Positions 35,674 to 43,552 of a stretch of DNA of 64,000 nt are shown in pieces. This stretch comes from Stieleria magnilauensis. GTDB taxonomy: Bacteria; Planctomycetota; Planctomycetia; Pirellulales; Pirellulaceae. Numbering within the stretch: the first letter of the stretch is position 1; each line of letters begins with the position of its first letter. Location: NCBI GenBank assembly GCA_007753675.1, contig CP036432.1:5368394-5432393 (forward strand). Direction: 5' to 3'. Below the pieces are notes generated by a model, which was given only the letters and a program-made list of their open reading frames with translations, ran no database searches and had not been told where the DNA came from. A program made the translations under genes and the position numbers.

Positions 35674-36126
35674 TCAACTCCACTTCCACGGATTTGGGCG
35701 TCGACACGCAAGGATGATCCATCCAGCGAGGATTGAGAGATGGCACTTAAGGTCGACCACTATTTCTTCTGTTGGTGACGGGTTCCACAAAGTCTGCTTA
35801 GAGACTGCTGGAAAGACGATTGTGAGGAAGATGAATAATATCGCTGTAAAAAGATGAAACCCAATTACGCCGCCTGGGTTCGCTGCTCTTGGATCCATGA
35901 TTATCTGCTTCTGCTGGTCCAAGGCGGATTCTGTGGACTTTGGATTGTTCGCTGGCGCTGGTTTGAAATCGATGCTCTCCGCGCGAGCCGTTTGAGCTTT
36001 ATCAGCCAGTTCTTGAAACCGAAGGACGTCCTTCTGACTTAGTCCGGACCGATGAACGCCATTTACCGCGATGAGTTGTCCGTCGTCGTCGAGATGAAGA
36101 AGATGGCCGTTTACTTTGACTTTCAT
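35674..36126 (-). CDS. Hypothetical protein with two C-terminal membrane segments
   Basis: 150 residues starting MKVKVNGHLLHLDDDGQLIA. The N-terminal half is soluble and charged; two hydrophobic segments follow (IGFHLFTAILFIFLTIVFPA and HLSILAGWIILA). No family is recognised. The well-formed N-terminus and membrane helices support a real gene. Confidence 0.55.
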   Translation of the reverse strand: MKVKVNGHLLHLDDDGQLIAVNGVHRSGLSQKDVLRFQELADKAQTARAESIDFKPAPANNPKSTESALDQQKQIIMDPRAANPGGVIGFHLFTAILFIFLTIVFPAVSKQTLWNPSPTEEIVVDLKCHLSILAGWIILACRRPNPWKWS

Positions 36127-36686
36127 GTTTCGTCGTCTGAATCAAGAGAAATCTCAACATGTACTGCAGGAAATCAGTGCGCGTCAAAAATCTATTGAGA
36201 ACCTCATCCAAGATCAACGAGGGTATGTTCCTAGTCCTGATTGTCCCTGGTCTTGACAGCACGACGATCGCACCAAAATTAGGCTGGAGCATCTGAATTG
36301 TGCCACCCATGAATCAAGCGATCGCTGCTGAGTTGCTAGCCTGCCGCTTGAGCATCGCGGCCGGCGCTCTTTGTGGGTAGCACCAAACCGTGCGTCCATG
36401 ATGAGACAGTCGGTCTTTACGGCGAGGCCGTTCGATACGGGGCACGATTCCTGTGGTCGCGACGATTTTCTCCTCAGCAGATTGAACGACCAGCGGTTTT
36501 GGCTGGAGGGTTGTTCATGTTTCGTTCGCTGCCCGTCAAGGCAACATCGTTATGTTTCGTGACGTACCAATCCAACGACCTACTTACTCTGGTGGGTCCA
36601 GGAAGGCAACAAGGACCACCCTGATTTATTCGCCTAATTCCCCATGCTAGAATTCGGGGCTCTTTGTTTTTCGATGGGGTTAGGCA
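36127..36686. other. Intergenic region with a solo insertion-sequence end
   Basis: No supported gene. At 36261-36285 it contains one terminal repeat of the ISAs1 element found at 58301 (ACGACGATCGCACCAAAATT then AGGCT), without transposase or second end: the scar of an older insertion. Confidence 0.6.
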
Positions 36687-38285
36687 TTGAACCGATTCAA
36701 CTTTCACGATCATCTTCTTCGGCGGGATCACACGCTACACGGCGGAATCTTATTTGGCATCGAAGGCCATCGTATTGAGCTGCAGGGCCGAGCGACGAAG
36801 GTCTTACGATCACCTCGGCCGGTTGCAGAATGTGTCCAGGTGACCGGGATGACTCGCGGCCCCGTCATCGAGGCCGTGACGCGGATTAGTGGTGCATTTA
36901 GCAAGTTGGGAATTCCGAACTCGCCGGTCGAAATTCTGGTGAACCTGGCACCTGCCGCGCTGGAAAAGGGCGGTGCCTGGCTTGATTTGCCCTTGGCCGT
37001 GTTGATGCTTCAGGTCGCCGGCCTGCTGCCCGATTTACCGGAGGAGCAAGAGGATAAATTTGTCTTGTTCGGAGAGATCGGGATTCACGGCGGGCTCCGT
37101 CGCGTCCCCGGCGCGCTCTCACTTGCATTCAAAGCCCAAACCGGCCAGTCGTTGATCGTCCCCGGCGGCAATGAAAAGGAGTGTGCTCTGATTCTTGCGA
37201 AGCCTGGACATGAGGGCTGTGGAGTCTATCCAGCGGACACGCTGGAAGAAGTCCTCGAATTCTTCCGTGGCAAGAGCAAGTTGCGAAATGCATTGCGAGA
37301 GCCGATTCGATTTCAGCCCGTGATTGATAAGCCCGTCGACTTTGGGAAGATCCGTGGCCAAGAGGAAGCCAAGCGGGCAGCTGTCATCTCAGCAGCCGGC
37401 GGGCACAATTTGCTCCTGATCGGGCCGCCGGGCGAAGGGAAATCGCTACTCGCGTCAGCGATCCCCGGTATCTTGCCCCGATTGCGGGAATCCGAAATGG
37501 TTGAACTGACACGGATCTATTCAGCGGTCGGCTTGCTGGGTGACGACGGCAATGCGGTGACGCGACGACCGATTCGAAACGTGCATCACAGCGTCTCCAT
37601 GCCTGCACTGGTCGGTGGAGGTTCTGGCGTCCCTCGTCCTGGCGAAATCACGCTCGCTCATCATGGCGTTCTATTCTTGGACGAGCTTCCGGAATTCTCT
37701 CGCCGCACCCTGGAAGCACTGCGGCAACCACTTGAGTCGGGAGTCGTTCAGATCACTCGTGTTCAAGCAAGCCTCGAGTTTCCCGCGCAATTCACACTTG
37801 TTGCCGCAATGAACCCTTGCCCGTGCGGATACGCCGGCAGCGAACGATGCACCTGTGCAGCCAAAGAAGTCGACAAGTACCAACAAAAGATCAGTGGACC
37901 GCTACTCGACCGAATTGATTTGCAAGTCGCGATGCGGCCGCTGACAACTGACGAACGCTTTGCCAAAACGAATGATGGTGAATCCAAGCGACTGCGGGCA
38001 GTCGTGCAAACAGCTCGCGACAAACAAACCAAACGATTCGCAAACACTTCGATCAGCTGCAACGCGGCGATCCCAGGTGGTGCAGTCGCGGATTACTGTG
38101 AGTTCTCAGAAGACGGATTCTCCGAATACAAGAGGGTGCTGGAAGAAAGTTCCGTGACCACCAGGACATCAGACCGACTCGCACGGGTCTCAAGGACGAT
38201 TGCCGACCTTGAGGATCACAACCAGATTGAATCGTCGGATGTCTTGGAGGCAGAAAAGCTAATGATCAAGCTTGGTCAGGAATAA
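36687..38285 (+). CDS. comM: ComM/YifB-family Mg-chelatase-like AAA+ ATPase
   Basis: 532 residues. The N-terminal Lon-protease-like domain has VEILVNLAPAALEKGGAWLD. The AAA+ core has Walker A GPPGEGKS (nt ~37423-37446) and Walker B VLFLDELPEFSRRTLEALRQ. CPCGYAGSERCTC is the zinc-binding insertion typical of ComM, and a Mg_chelatase_C region closes the protein. ComM is a hexameric helicase that drives branch migration during natural transformation. Finding it between an element att scar and phage genes suggests cargo, or that the element boundary is more complex. The HIRAN gene follows 5 bp downstream. Confidence 0.88.
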   Translation: MNRFNFHDHLLRRDHTLHGGILFGIEGHRIELQGRATKVLRSPRPVAECVQVTGMTRGPVIEAVTRISGAFSKLGIPNSPVEILVNLAPAALEKGGAWLDLPLAVLMLQVAGLLPDLPEEQEDKFVLFGEIGIHGGLRRVPGALSLAFKAQTGQSLIVPGGNEKECALILAKPGHEGCGVYPADTLEEVLEFFRGKSKLRNALREPIRFQPVIDKPVDFGKIRGQEEAKRAAVISAAGGHNLLLIGPPGEGKSLLASAIPGILPRLRESEMVELTRIYSAVGLLGDDGNAVTRRPIRNVHHSVSMPALVGGGSGVPRPGEITLAHHGVLFLDELPEFSRRTLEALRQPLESGVVQITRVQASLEFPAQFTLVAAMNPCPCGYAGSERCTCAAKEVDKYQQKISGPLLDRIDLQVAMRPLTTDERFAKTNDGESKRLRAVVQTARDKQTKRFANTSISCNAAIPGGAVADYCEFSEDGFSEYKRVLEESSVTTRTSDRLARVSRTIADLEDHNQIESSDVLEAEKLMIKLGQE

Positions 38286-38290
38286 CGAGG

Positions 38291-39805
38291 ATGGATCCGT
38301 CGATGACAGAGGAAATGCTGGTCTTTATCTGCTCGTATTGCGAAAAGCCGATTCGGTATCAGGCGGCCCAACAAGGGCGTCGCGGCAAGTGCCCGAAGTG
38401 CGAAAAGCCTGTTGTGCTGGTCGACAACAAAAGCAAAGTCGCTGATGACGCTTTGTCGAGTTCCTGGTTCTATCAAAGAATGCGGCTTCTCCGCGGTCGC
38501 GAGGATGTCGGGCCGATCTCGGACCTTGAGTTTCTCGAGATGGTGAAAAAGGGGCACATTGCTGCGGGCGATGAAGTGAAGAGCCCCGAGTTGACCAAGG
38601 GGAAATGGGTCGAAGTCTCCAAATTGAAGCTCGCCGTCGTAAGCGAAAGGATCAACCAGCGTGACGCCGAAAGGAAGCGACGGACGAATGCGCAAATCCG
38701 TCAGCAAAAGGCTGATCAAGAAAACCGTGCGAAGCTGAAACGCGGGATTCGGTCCGCGATTGAATCCGGCCGCATTTCATCGCAACATCGACAGGCGATC
38801 GAAAACTTTGCTTTGGCAGCGGGGATTCCCGAAGACGAAGTGCAGGAGACGATCGCGTCTCAAAGCAAACAGCTCATCAGGGAGGTGTTTGAAGAAGCCT
38901 TGGAAGACGGAATTCTGGAACCAAGGGAAGAGCAACAGCTAAGCCAATTGGCGATATCGTTAGGCGTTGAACTGGAGTTTGCGAAGGAGGACGAACTTCG
39001 AATCTCGGTGTGTCGCTTGGCCTATGAATTGGATTCTGGGAACTTTGTCCCGCAAGATTCCGGTTCAGCTCCGTTCAAGATGGGAGCGAAGGAGGAGCTC
39101 TTGGCCCAATCCAAGGTCCACTGGCACGAGGTTGTGACGCTGAAGCGGCCAGCTGGCATTCCGCTGGGAGGTGACAACTACCTCAAGGAAATCGGATCTG
39201 GTGTTGCCTACCTGACCACAAAGCAAGTCTCGATGGTCGGTGCGCTTCAGTCAAAGAAGTTCACGTTGTCATCGGTGCAGCGCGTGACCCGGTACACCGA
39301 CGGCGTCTTGTTTAATCGTTCCTCCGGGAAGAGCGTCTTTGTCAAAATGCCGATGGATTCTGAGGCACCGGCGAGATTCGCGTTGATTGCCGAACACGCA
39401 TGCAGCGGTGAACCGGTGCTTGGCGTGATGCCATCAGCGGCATTCATTCCCAAGACCGCCACTGTCGATGCCGGCGCGACCGCTCCCAATCAGTCACAAA
39501 GGATCCAGCAATCGGGAACAGATCCCAGATACACGTTCCGAGTCGTAGGCGATTTCGTGGGAAATCGCGAGTCCTACATCCGCAAGCTCCGCCCAGGGGA
39601 CCCAATTGTGCTCGTTCGGGAGCCAACAAACGAGCACGATCCGCATGCCGTCGCAGTCTACGATTCAACACAACACCAACTCGGCTACCTAAAACGCGAT
39701 GTCGCCTATTGGTTCTCACCACTCCTGGGACGAAAGCCAGAAACAACGGCTCAGGTCCACTGCTTTTCGTCCGAAGGGTCATTGATCGTGGGCGTTTATC
39801 TATGA
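38291..39805 (+). CDS. Zinc-ribbon / GYF / HIRAN domain protein
   Basis: 504 residues. A zinc ribbon at 14-37 (Cys14, Cys17, Cys34, Cys37) is followed by a GYF_2-like segment (SSWFYQRMRLLRGREDVGPI to KGKWVEVSKL). Two helical repeats around 145-240 (GRISSQHRQAIENFALAAGI; DGILEPREEQQLSQLAISLG) resemble TerB/SHOCT-type modules. A beta-rich middle section comes next. The C-terminal HIRAN domain (~430-504: FRVVGDFVGNRESYIRKL, REPTNEHDPHAVAVYDS) binds DNA ends in other proteins such as HLTF. The gene is 5 bp downstream of comM and probably co-transcribed. A role in sensing or processing DNA is plausible but unproven. Confidence 0.75.
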   Translation: MDPSMTEEMLVFICSYCEKPIRYQAAQQGRRGKCPKCEKPVVLVDNKSKVADDALSSSWFYQRMRLLRGREDVGPISDLEFLEMVKKGHIAAGDEVKSPELTKGKWVEVSKLKLAVVSERINQRDAERKRRTNAQIRQQKADQENRAKLKRGIRSAIESGRISSQHRQAIENFALAAGIPEDEVQETIASQSKQLIREVFEEALEDGILEPREEQQLSQLAISLGVELEFAKEDELRISVCRLAYELDSGNFVPQDSGSAPFKMGAKEELLAQSKVHWHEVVTLKRPAGIPLGGDNYLKEIGSGVAYLTTKQVSMVGALQSKKFTLSSVQRVTRYTDGVLFNRSSGKSVFVKMPMDSEAPARFALIAEHACSGEPVLGVMPSAAFIPKTATVDAGATAPNQSQRIQQSGTDPRYTFRVVGDFVGNRESYIRKLRPGDPIVLVREPTNEHDPHAVAVYDSTQHQLGYLKRDVAYWFSPLLGRKPETTAQVHCFSSEGSLIVGVYL

Positions 39806-40129
39806 CCAAACGCGGTTACTCGATCACCAACAGTCCACGTCGATACACAATGTACTGTCGCAGGCACAACCTGGCGGAAAAAAACGCTGTCGTTGAAACT
39901 GGAACAAAGCAATCAACCGAAGTCGGCCTCCGGAGCGTGCTAGACGCAAATTTACCGTTGCCGGTTGACGGAAGATGCTCAGGTGCAAGAACATTCCAGT
40001 CCCGTTCCCGTCAGCATCCTCAAAGCGGATACTGATCTTCAGTACGGGGCACGGAGCACGACGAGCACGACTGATTTAGGCCAGATGTGACCATTGGATT
40101 CCCGTTGACTATCACCTCCTACCATCCTC
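39806..40129. other. Intergenic region, nothing clear
   Basis: About 320 bp. A 77-codon frame starting at 39802 overlaps the HIRAN stop (ATGA) but has no family match and unusual composition, so it is not called as a gene. Confidence 0.4.
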
Positions 40130-40957
40130 ATGAGATACCCGCAACCAGATAACGAAGATGAGTTTGAGGACTTTTGCCTGCGTTTCTACCGGAAACATTT
40201 AGATCGTCAAAACCTGAAACGCTACGGGAAACGCGGTGAATCGCAGGATGGTGTGGACATTTTTGATCCGCTGTGTCTCAAACCAGCATCTGCCGTTCAA
40301 TGTAAACATCACGAACCGTACAAAACGCTGCCTCCCCAGAAGATCAAAGATGAAGTTGCCAAAGCAGAAAACTTTCCGCATCCACTCAGCCACTACATAA
40401 TTGCGACTACGGCCAAAAAAACCAAAAACGCACAGAATTGTATTGCAACACTGAACCGCCGAAAAACCAAGAAGTTCACGGTTGAGATTCACTTCTGGGA
40501 AGACATCTGCGAACTACTCTCCCAGTTTCACCGAGTTCAAGCGGAGATCATTGTCTATGGTCAAAGCATCCTTGCCGGTGCCATGGAGCAAATTCCGAGA
40601 GCACATCAAATAGCTCCACTCGTAGAGAAACTTTTGAAGGATCGCAGGCTCGATGCCGCGAAGTACGAGCTTGAAAAACTGGATGCACTCAATTCAACCG
40701 GAAACCTTTCTCTTGAGGACCAGTACCGCTACCTACGATTAAAAGGCAAGGTGGCGGTTGAAAACGGGCAGTACTCTGAAGCGGGCAAGTGTTTTCTTTC
40801 AGCGTTTGACAAGTCTCCAGACTCAGACGAAGCGAAGCAAAATCACGTATACGGTGTGTTCCTGCAAGGCAAGCCGAATGAGGCACACGAACTAGCGAGA
40901 CAATATTTTGACGACGGTCTACGCAATGCCGTAATGGCAAGTCATCTTGTACATACT
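40130..40957 (+). pseudogene. N-terminal part of a split nuclease-TPR-GreAB-C-PIN gene
   Basis: This is the first 276 codons of a larger gene interrupted by IS21 at 40958. Residues ~9-140 form a restriction-endonuclease-like (Mrr/PD-(D/E)xK) domain: GESQDGVDIFDP with Asp43 and AVQCKH with the Gln57-x-Lys59 pair. From ~165 on, helical TPR-like repeats begin (LKDRRLDAAKYELEKLDALN; YRYLRLKGKVAVENGQYSEA). As it stands the frame runs into the IS and stops at 40987. If IS21 and one ATACT copy are removed, it joins the part at 43553 in frame as ...SHLVHTADSLEDVDAY..., giving one 1224-residue protein. Confidence 0.88.
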
Positions 40958-40983
40958 TGTTCGGCGACAATTGGTTCTCCGCT

Positions 40984-43392
40984 TTAGCGACAACTAGAAT
41001 TCCCGATCACGAAGTCGATTTTTGTTTCGAACCCTTTCGTGATTGTCCAGCTGATTTGGTTTGCCTGGCGGTCTCCACGCGATAGCTCGGCACGTTCAAC
41101 TCGATGATCACGCTGTGGTGAACCAATCGGTCGATCGCCGCGGCCGTCGTCATCGCATCTTTGAAAATTTGGTCCCACTTGCTGAACGCCAGGTTGCTCG
41201 TCAACAACACGCTGCCCCGTTCGTAGCGTTCCGCCAACAGCGTGAACAGCACCTCCATCTCCTCTCGATCCTGTTGCACGTAACCCAAGTCGTCGATCAG
41301 TAGACCTTCGTAGCGTGACAGCTTCTTGATGAACTTCTGCAACCGAAGATCCCGTTTGGCGATCAGCAACTGTTGCACCAGCAGGCTGCAAGTCGTCAGC
41401 AACATGCTTCGGCCTTGCTGCACGAGTTGATTCGCAAGTGCACAAAGCGCATGACTTTTCCCGGCACCGGGCCGCCCAAAAATCAGGACGTTCTCCCGAC
41501 GGTCCAAGAACGATCCTTCCCGAAGACTTTCCAGTTGCCGCGTCACCGACAACGGCAAACGATCGAACTTGAATGTCTCCCAGGTCTTGCCCAACGGAAG
41601 TCGGGAATTCGTCATTAGACGCTTGATCCGACTCTCGTGGCGGGCCTGGCATTCCAGGTCCGTCAGTTCCGCCAGGTACTCGACATGGCTCAGGTCCTCC
41701 GCTGCCGCGCGGTCGGCCGACGATTGAAACTGGTCGCGAAACATCGGCAGTCGCAAGCTGCGGAACTGCTCGGTCAGGCGTTCCTCCATCGGGCCGCTGT
41801 CGACTTGCGCCGTCTCTGGCGGGGTCGTCTTGCAGGTCCGCTTTGATGGGGATTGGGTCGCCTTTGTTTGACGCTTGCTGGTGGTAGTAGGGCGGTTCAT
41901 CGTTTGGACTCTCCTTGTCGAACGTGTGAAGTAATACATCAAAGTCGTTCAAGTCGGGCGGATCGACGTCGATGTCGGTCGCCGGCTTGATTTCGATCGC
42001 TTCGCGCACCATCTGCCGAATAAGCTCGACATCAATGGATTGCCCCGATTGGATTTGGTGACGCAGCGCATCCTGCACTGCGTCTTGGCTCTCGCGAGCC
42101 GCGATTTGCAGGAGCTGCAGGTAGTTTCGCACCGCAACCTTCCCGCTGTGAGCATCACACAACATGTCATACGCGATCCGAAAGTGACTCGTCGGGAACA
42201 TGTCTTGCCGATACTTGTAGTTCTCAAATGCCCCCGGTTTGCGGACCAGTGAATCGATCACGTGGCGATAATTAATCGCCGAACCGCCGACACCGATCAG
42301 TCGAGGCATCCGCTGCACTTCAATGCCGTGGTGCGTTACATCGATCCATTCGGCACTGATCCTCACGTCGACCTTGTGCTTGATCAGACGACTGGGGACG
42401 GAGTAGACATTCTTCTTCACCTTGATCGTACTGCTACTGTCAACGGTGAGCCCCCGCTGGATGTCATCGGTATCGAGCCTGTGATCGGGAAGTCGGCTCA
42501 AATGCGACTGTTCGATTTCGAAACGGTCCTTGCGAGCGAGGTTGCTTCGCGTGATCAGAGCTCGCACGAAGTCCATGTAGGCTTTGCGGCTGGCGAAGTC
42601 GCGGCTGCCGCGTAGCAGCAGTGCTTGGTCGATTCGGTTCTTGAGATGACCGTGAGACGATTCGACATCACCGTTCTCGTTGGCGCAACGAACGTTGATC
42701 CGCTCCGGTTCGACTCTGTAATGATCCATCAATGCCGAATACCGCGCCGTGAGTTCCTTGCGTGATGAATGGTTGTTGACCGCGGCGCTGAGGCTGTCGG
42801 TGCGATGACGCTCGGGGACGCCACCGAATTCCCAGAACGCATTCTGGATGCCTTCGCTGAGTGCCTCGAATGATTCGGAGAAGCAGAGCGTGACGGACTC
42901 GACGTTGGAGTAGGTCAACACGCAGTGGTACAGCATGTGCTCAAAAGACACTCCCGCAATCGTGACATGAAGTTCGTTCATGACGGTGAAGTCACTCGCG
43001 GCAAGGCGAGCAGGGTGATGCTCTTGTGGAAACATGACCGGTTTTCCGGGGCCATGCATGCTGCGCCACTTCCTCACACGCCGTTCGAAAGTTCTGCGAG
43101 TCGAGTCCGGATAGAGGCCGGGATAGCAATCTTGCAGCCACTGGAAAAGGGTCTTCGCTTGGAGTCGAGGTTCGGCCTCGAGTTTGCGTTGCACCTCGTC
43201 CCAGACTCCGGCGAACGGGTCGATTCGAGTTCGGTACGTCCGCGGCTTCTTGCACTCCGAAGGGAGCCGGTCGTCGTCTCGATAATGCCTTGCTGTTTTC
43301 TCATCCATTTCAGTCATCCTTGACGAGGCGGCCAGCGACTTGCCTGATGCTAGCAACCGCCGCAGTTCTTTAACTTGTCCGTCCGTGACCAT
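40984..43392 (-). CDS. istA: IS21 transposase IstA (frame stays open through istB)
   Basis: The N-terminal part is typical IstA: helix-turn-helix segments at ~1-60 (VKELRRLLASGKSLAASSRM), a DDE-type integrase core with LAASDFTVMNELHVTIAG (Asp), YSNVESVTLCFSESFE, HRTDSLSAAVNNHSS and ENGDVESSHGHLKNRI (Glu), and a C-terminal domain near KKNVYSVPSRLIKHKVDVRI. Usual IstA length is ~500-550; here the frame has no stop until 40984, giving 802 codons. From about residue 484 on it is read across istB in another frame (Asp/Gly/Arg-rich nonsense). Either the normal stop was lost by a small indel near 41.9 kb, or the extension is fortuitous. Confidence 0.85.
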   Translation of the reverse strand: MVTDGQVKELRRLLASGKSLAASSRMTEMDEKTARHYRDDDRLPSECKKPRTYRTRIDPFAGVWDEVQRKLEAEPRLQAKTLFQWLQDCYPGLYPDSTRRTFERRVRKWRSMHGPGKPVMFPQEHHPARLAASDFTVMNELHVTIAGVSFEHMLYHCVLTYSNVESVTLCFSESFEALSEGIQNAFWEFGGVPERHRTDSLSAAVNNHSSRKELTARYSALMDHYRVEPERINVRCANENGDVESSHGHLKNRIDQALLLRGSRDFASRKAYMDFVRALITRSNLARKDRFEIEQSHLSRLPDHRLDTDDIQRGLTVDSSSTIKVKKNVYSVPSRLIKHKVDVRISAEWIDVTHHGIEVQRMPRLIGVGGSAINYRHVIDSLVRKPGAFENYKYRQDMFPTSHFRIAYDMLCDAHSGKVAVRNYLQLLQIAARESQDAVQDALRHQIQSGQSIDVELIRQMVREAIEIKPATDIDVDPPDLNDFDVLLHTFDKESPNDEPPYYHQQASNKGDPIPIKADLQDDPARDGASRQRPDGGTPDRAVPQLATADVSRPVSIVGRPRGSGGPEPCRVPGGTDGPGMPGPPRESDQASNDEFPTSVGQDLGDIQVRSFAVVGDAATGKSSGRIVLGPSGERPDFWAARCREKSCALCTCESTRAARPKHVADDLQPAGATVADRQTGSSVAEVHQEAVTLRRSTDRRLGLRATGSRGDGGAVHAVGGTLRTGQRVVDEQPGVQQVGPNFQRCDDDGRGDRPIGSPQRDHRVERAELSRGDRQANQISWTITKGFETKIDFVIGNSSCR
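41007..41900 (-). CDS. istB: IS21 helper ATPase IstB
   Basis: 297 residues from ATG 41900 (MNRPTTTSKRQTKATQSPSK); an ATG at 41942 would extend it. IstB signatures are complete: IFGRPGAGKSHALCALANQL (Walker A), LLIDDLGYVQQDREEMEVLF (Walker B and IstB-specific motif) and GSVLLTSNLAFSKWDQIFKD. IstB is the AAA+ regulator that selects target DNA and remodels the IstA transpososome. The gene lies within the distal open frame of istA. Confidence 0.93.
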   Translation of the reverse strand: MNRPTTTSKRQTKATQSPSKRTCKTTPPETAQVDSGPMEERLTEQFRSLRLPMFRDQFQSSADRAAAEDLSHVEYLAELTDLECQARHESRIKRLMTNSRLPLGKTWETFKFDRLPLSVTRQLESLREGSFLDRRENVLIFGRPGAGKSHALCALANQLVQQGRSMLLTTCSLLVQQLLIAKRDLRLQKFIKKLSRYEGLLIDDLGYVQQDREEMEVLFTLLAERYERGSVLLTSNLAFSKWDQIFKDAMTTAAAIDRLVHHSVIIELNVPSYRVETARQTKSAGQSRKGSKQKSTS

Positions 43393-43552
43393 CGCAATCT
43401 CCGTGGAAACAAGGAGTTACGATGATGACCCGAATCCCAAAATCCGGGAATTCTAATTGTCGCTGGCCGAAAACAAGCCAACATGAGATCGCCTCAACCC
43501 GGGAAAGCTAATTGTCGGTAACCGGGAAAACCAATTGTCGCTAGACAATACT

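Larger units (their letters stand above)
40958..43547 (-). mobile_element. IS21-family insertion sequence
   Basis: 2590 bp. The ends begin TGT: TGTTCGGCGACAATTGG on the left, TGTCTAGCGACAATTGG read inward from the right. Both ends carry further subterminal CGACAA...CCCG-type repeats, as in IS21. It is flanked by ATACT at 40953-40957 and 43548-43552, a 5-bp target duplication. It carries istA and istB on the minus strand. Confidence 0.92.

Noticed and set aside
35365-35736. Plus-strand frame of 123 codons
   Set aside because: Overlaps a better-supported membrane-protein gene and lacks recognisable features.
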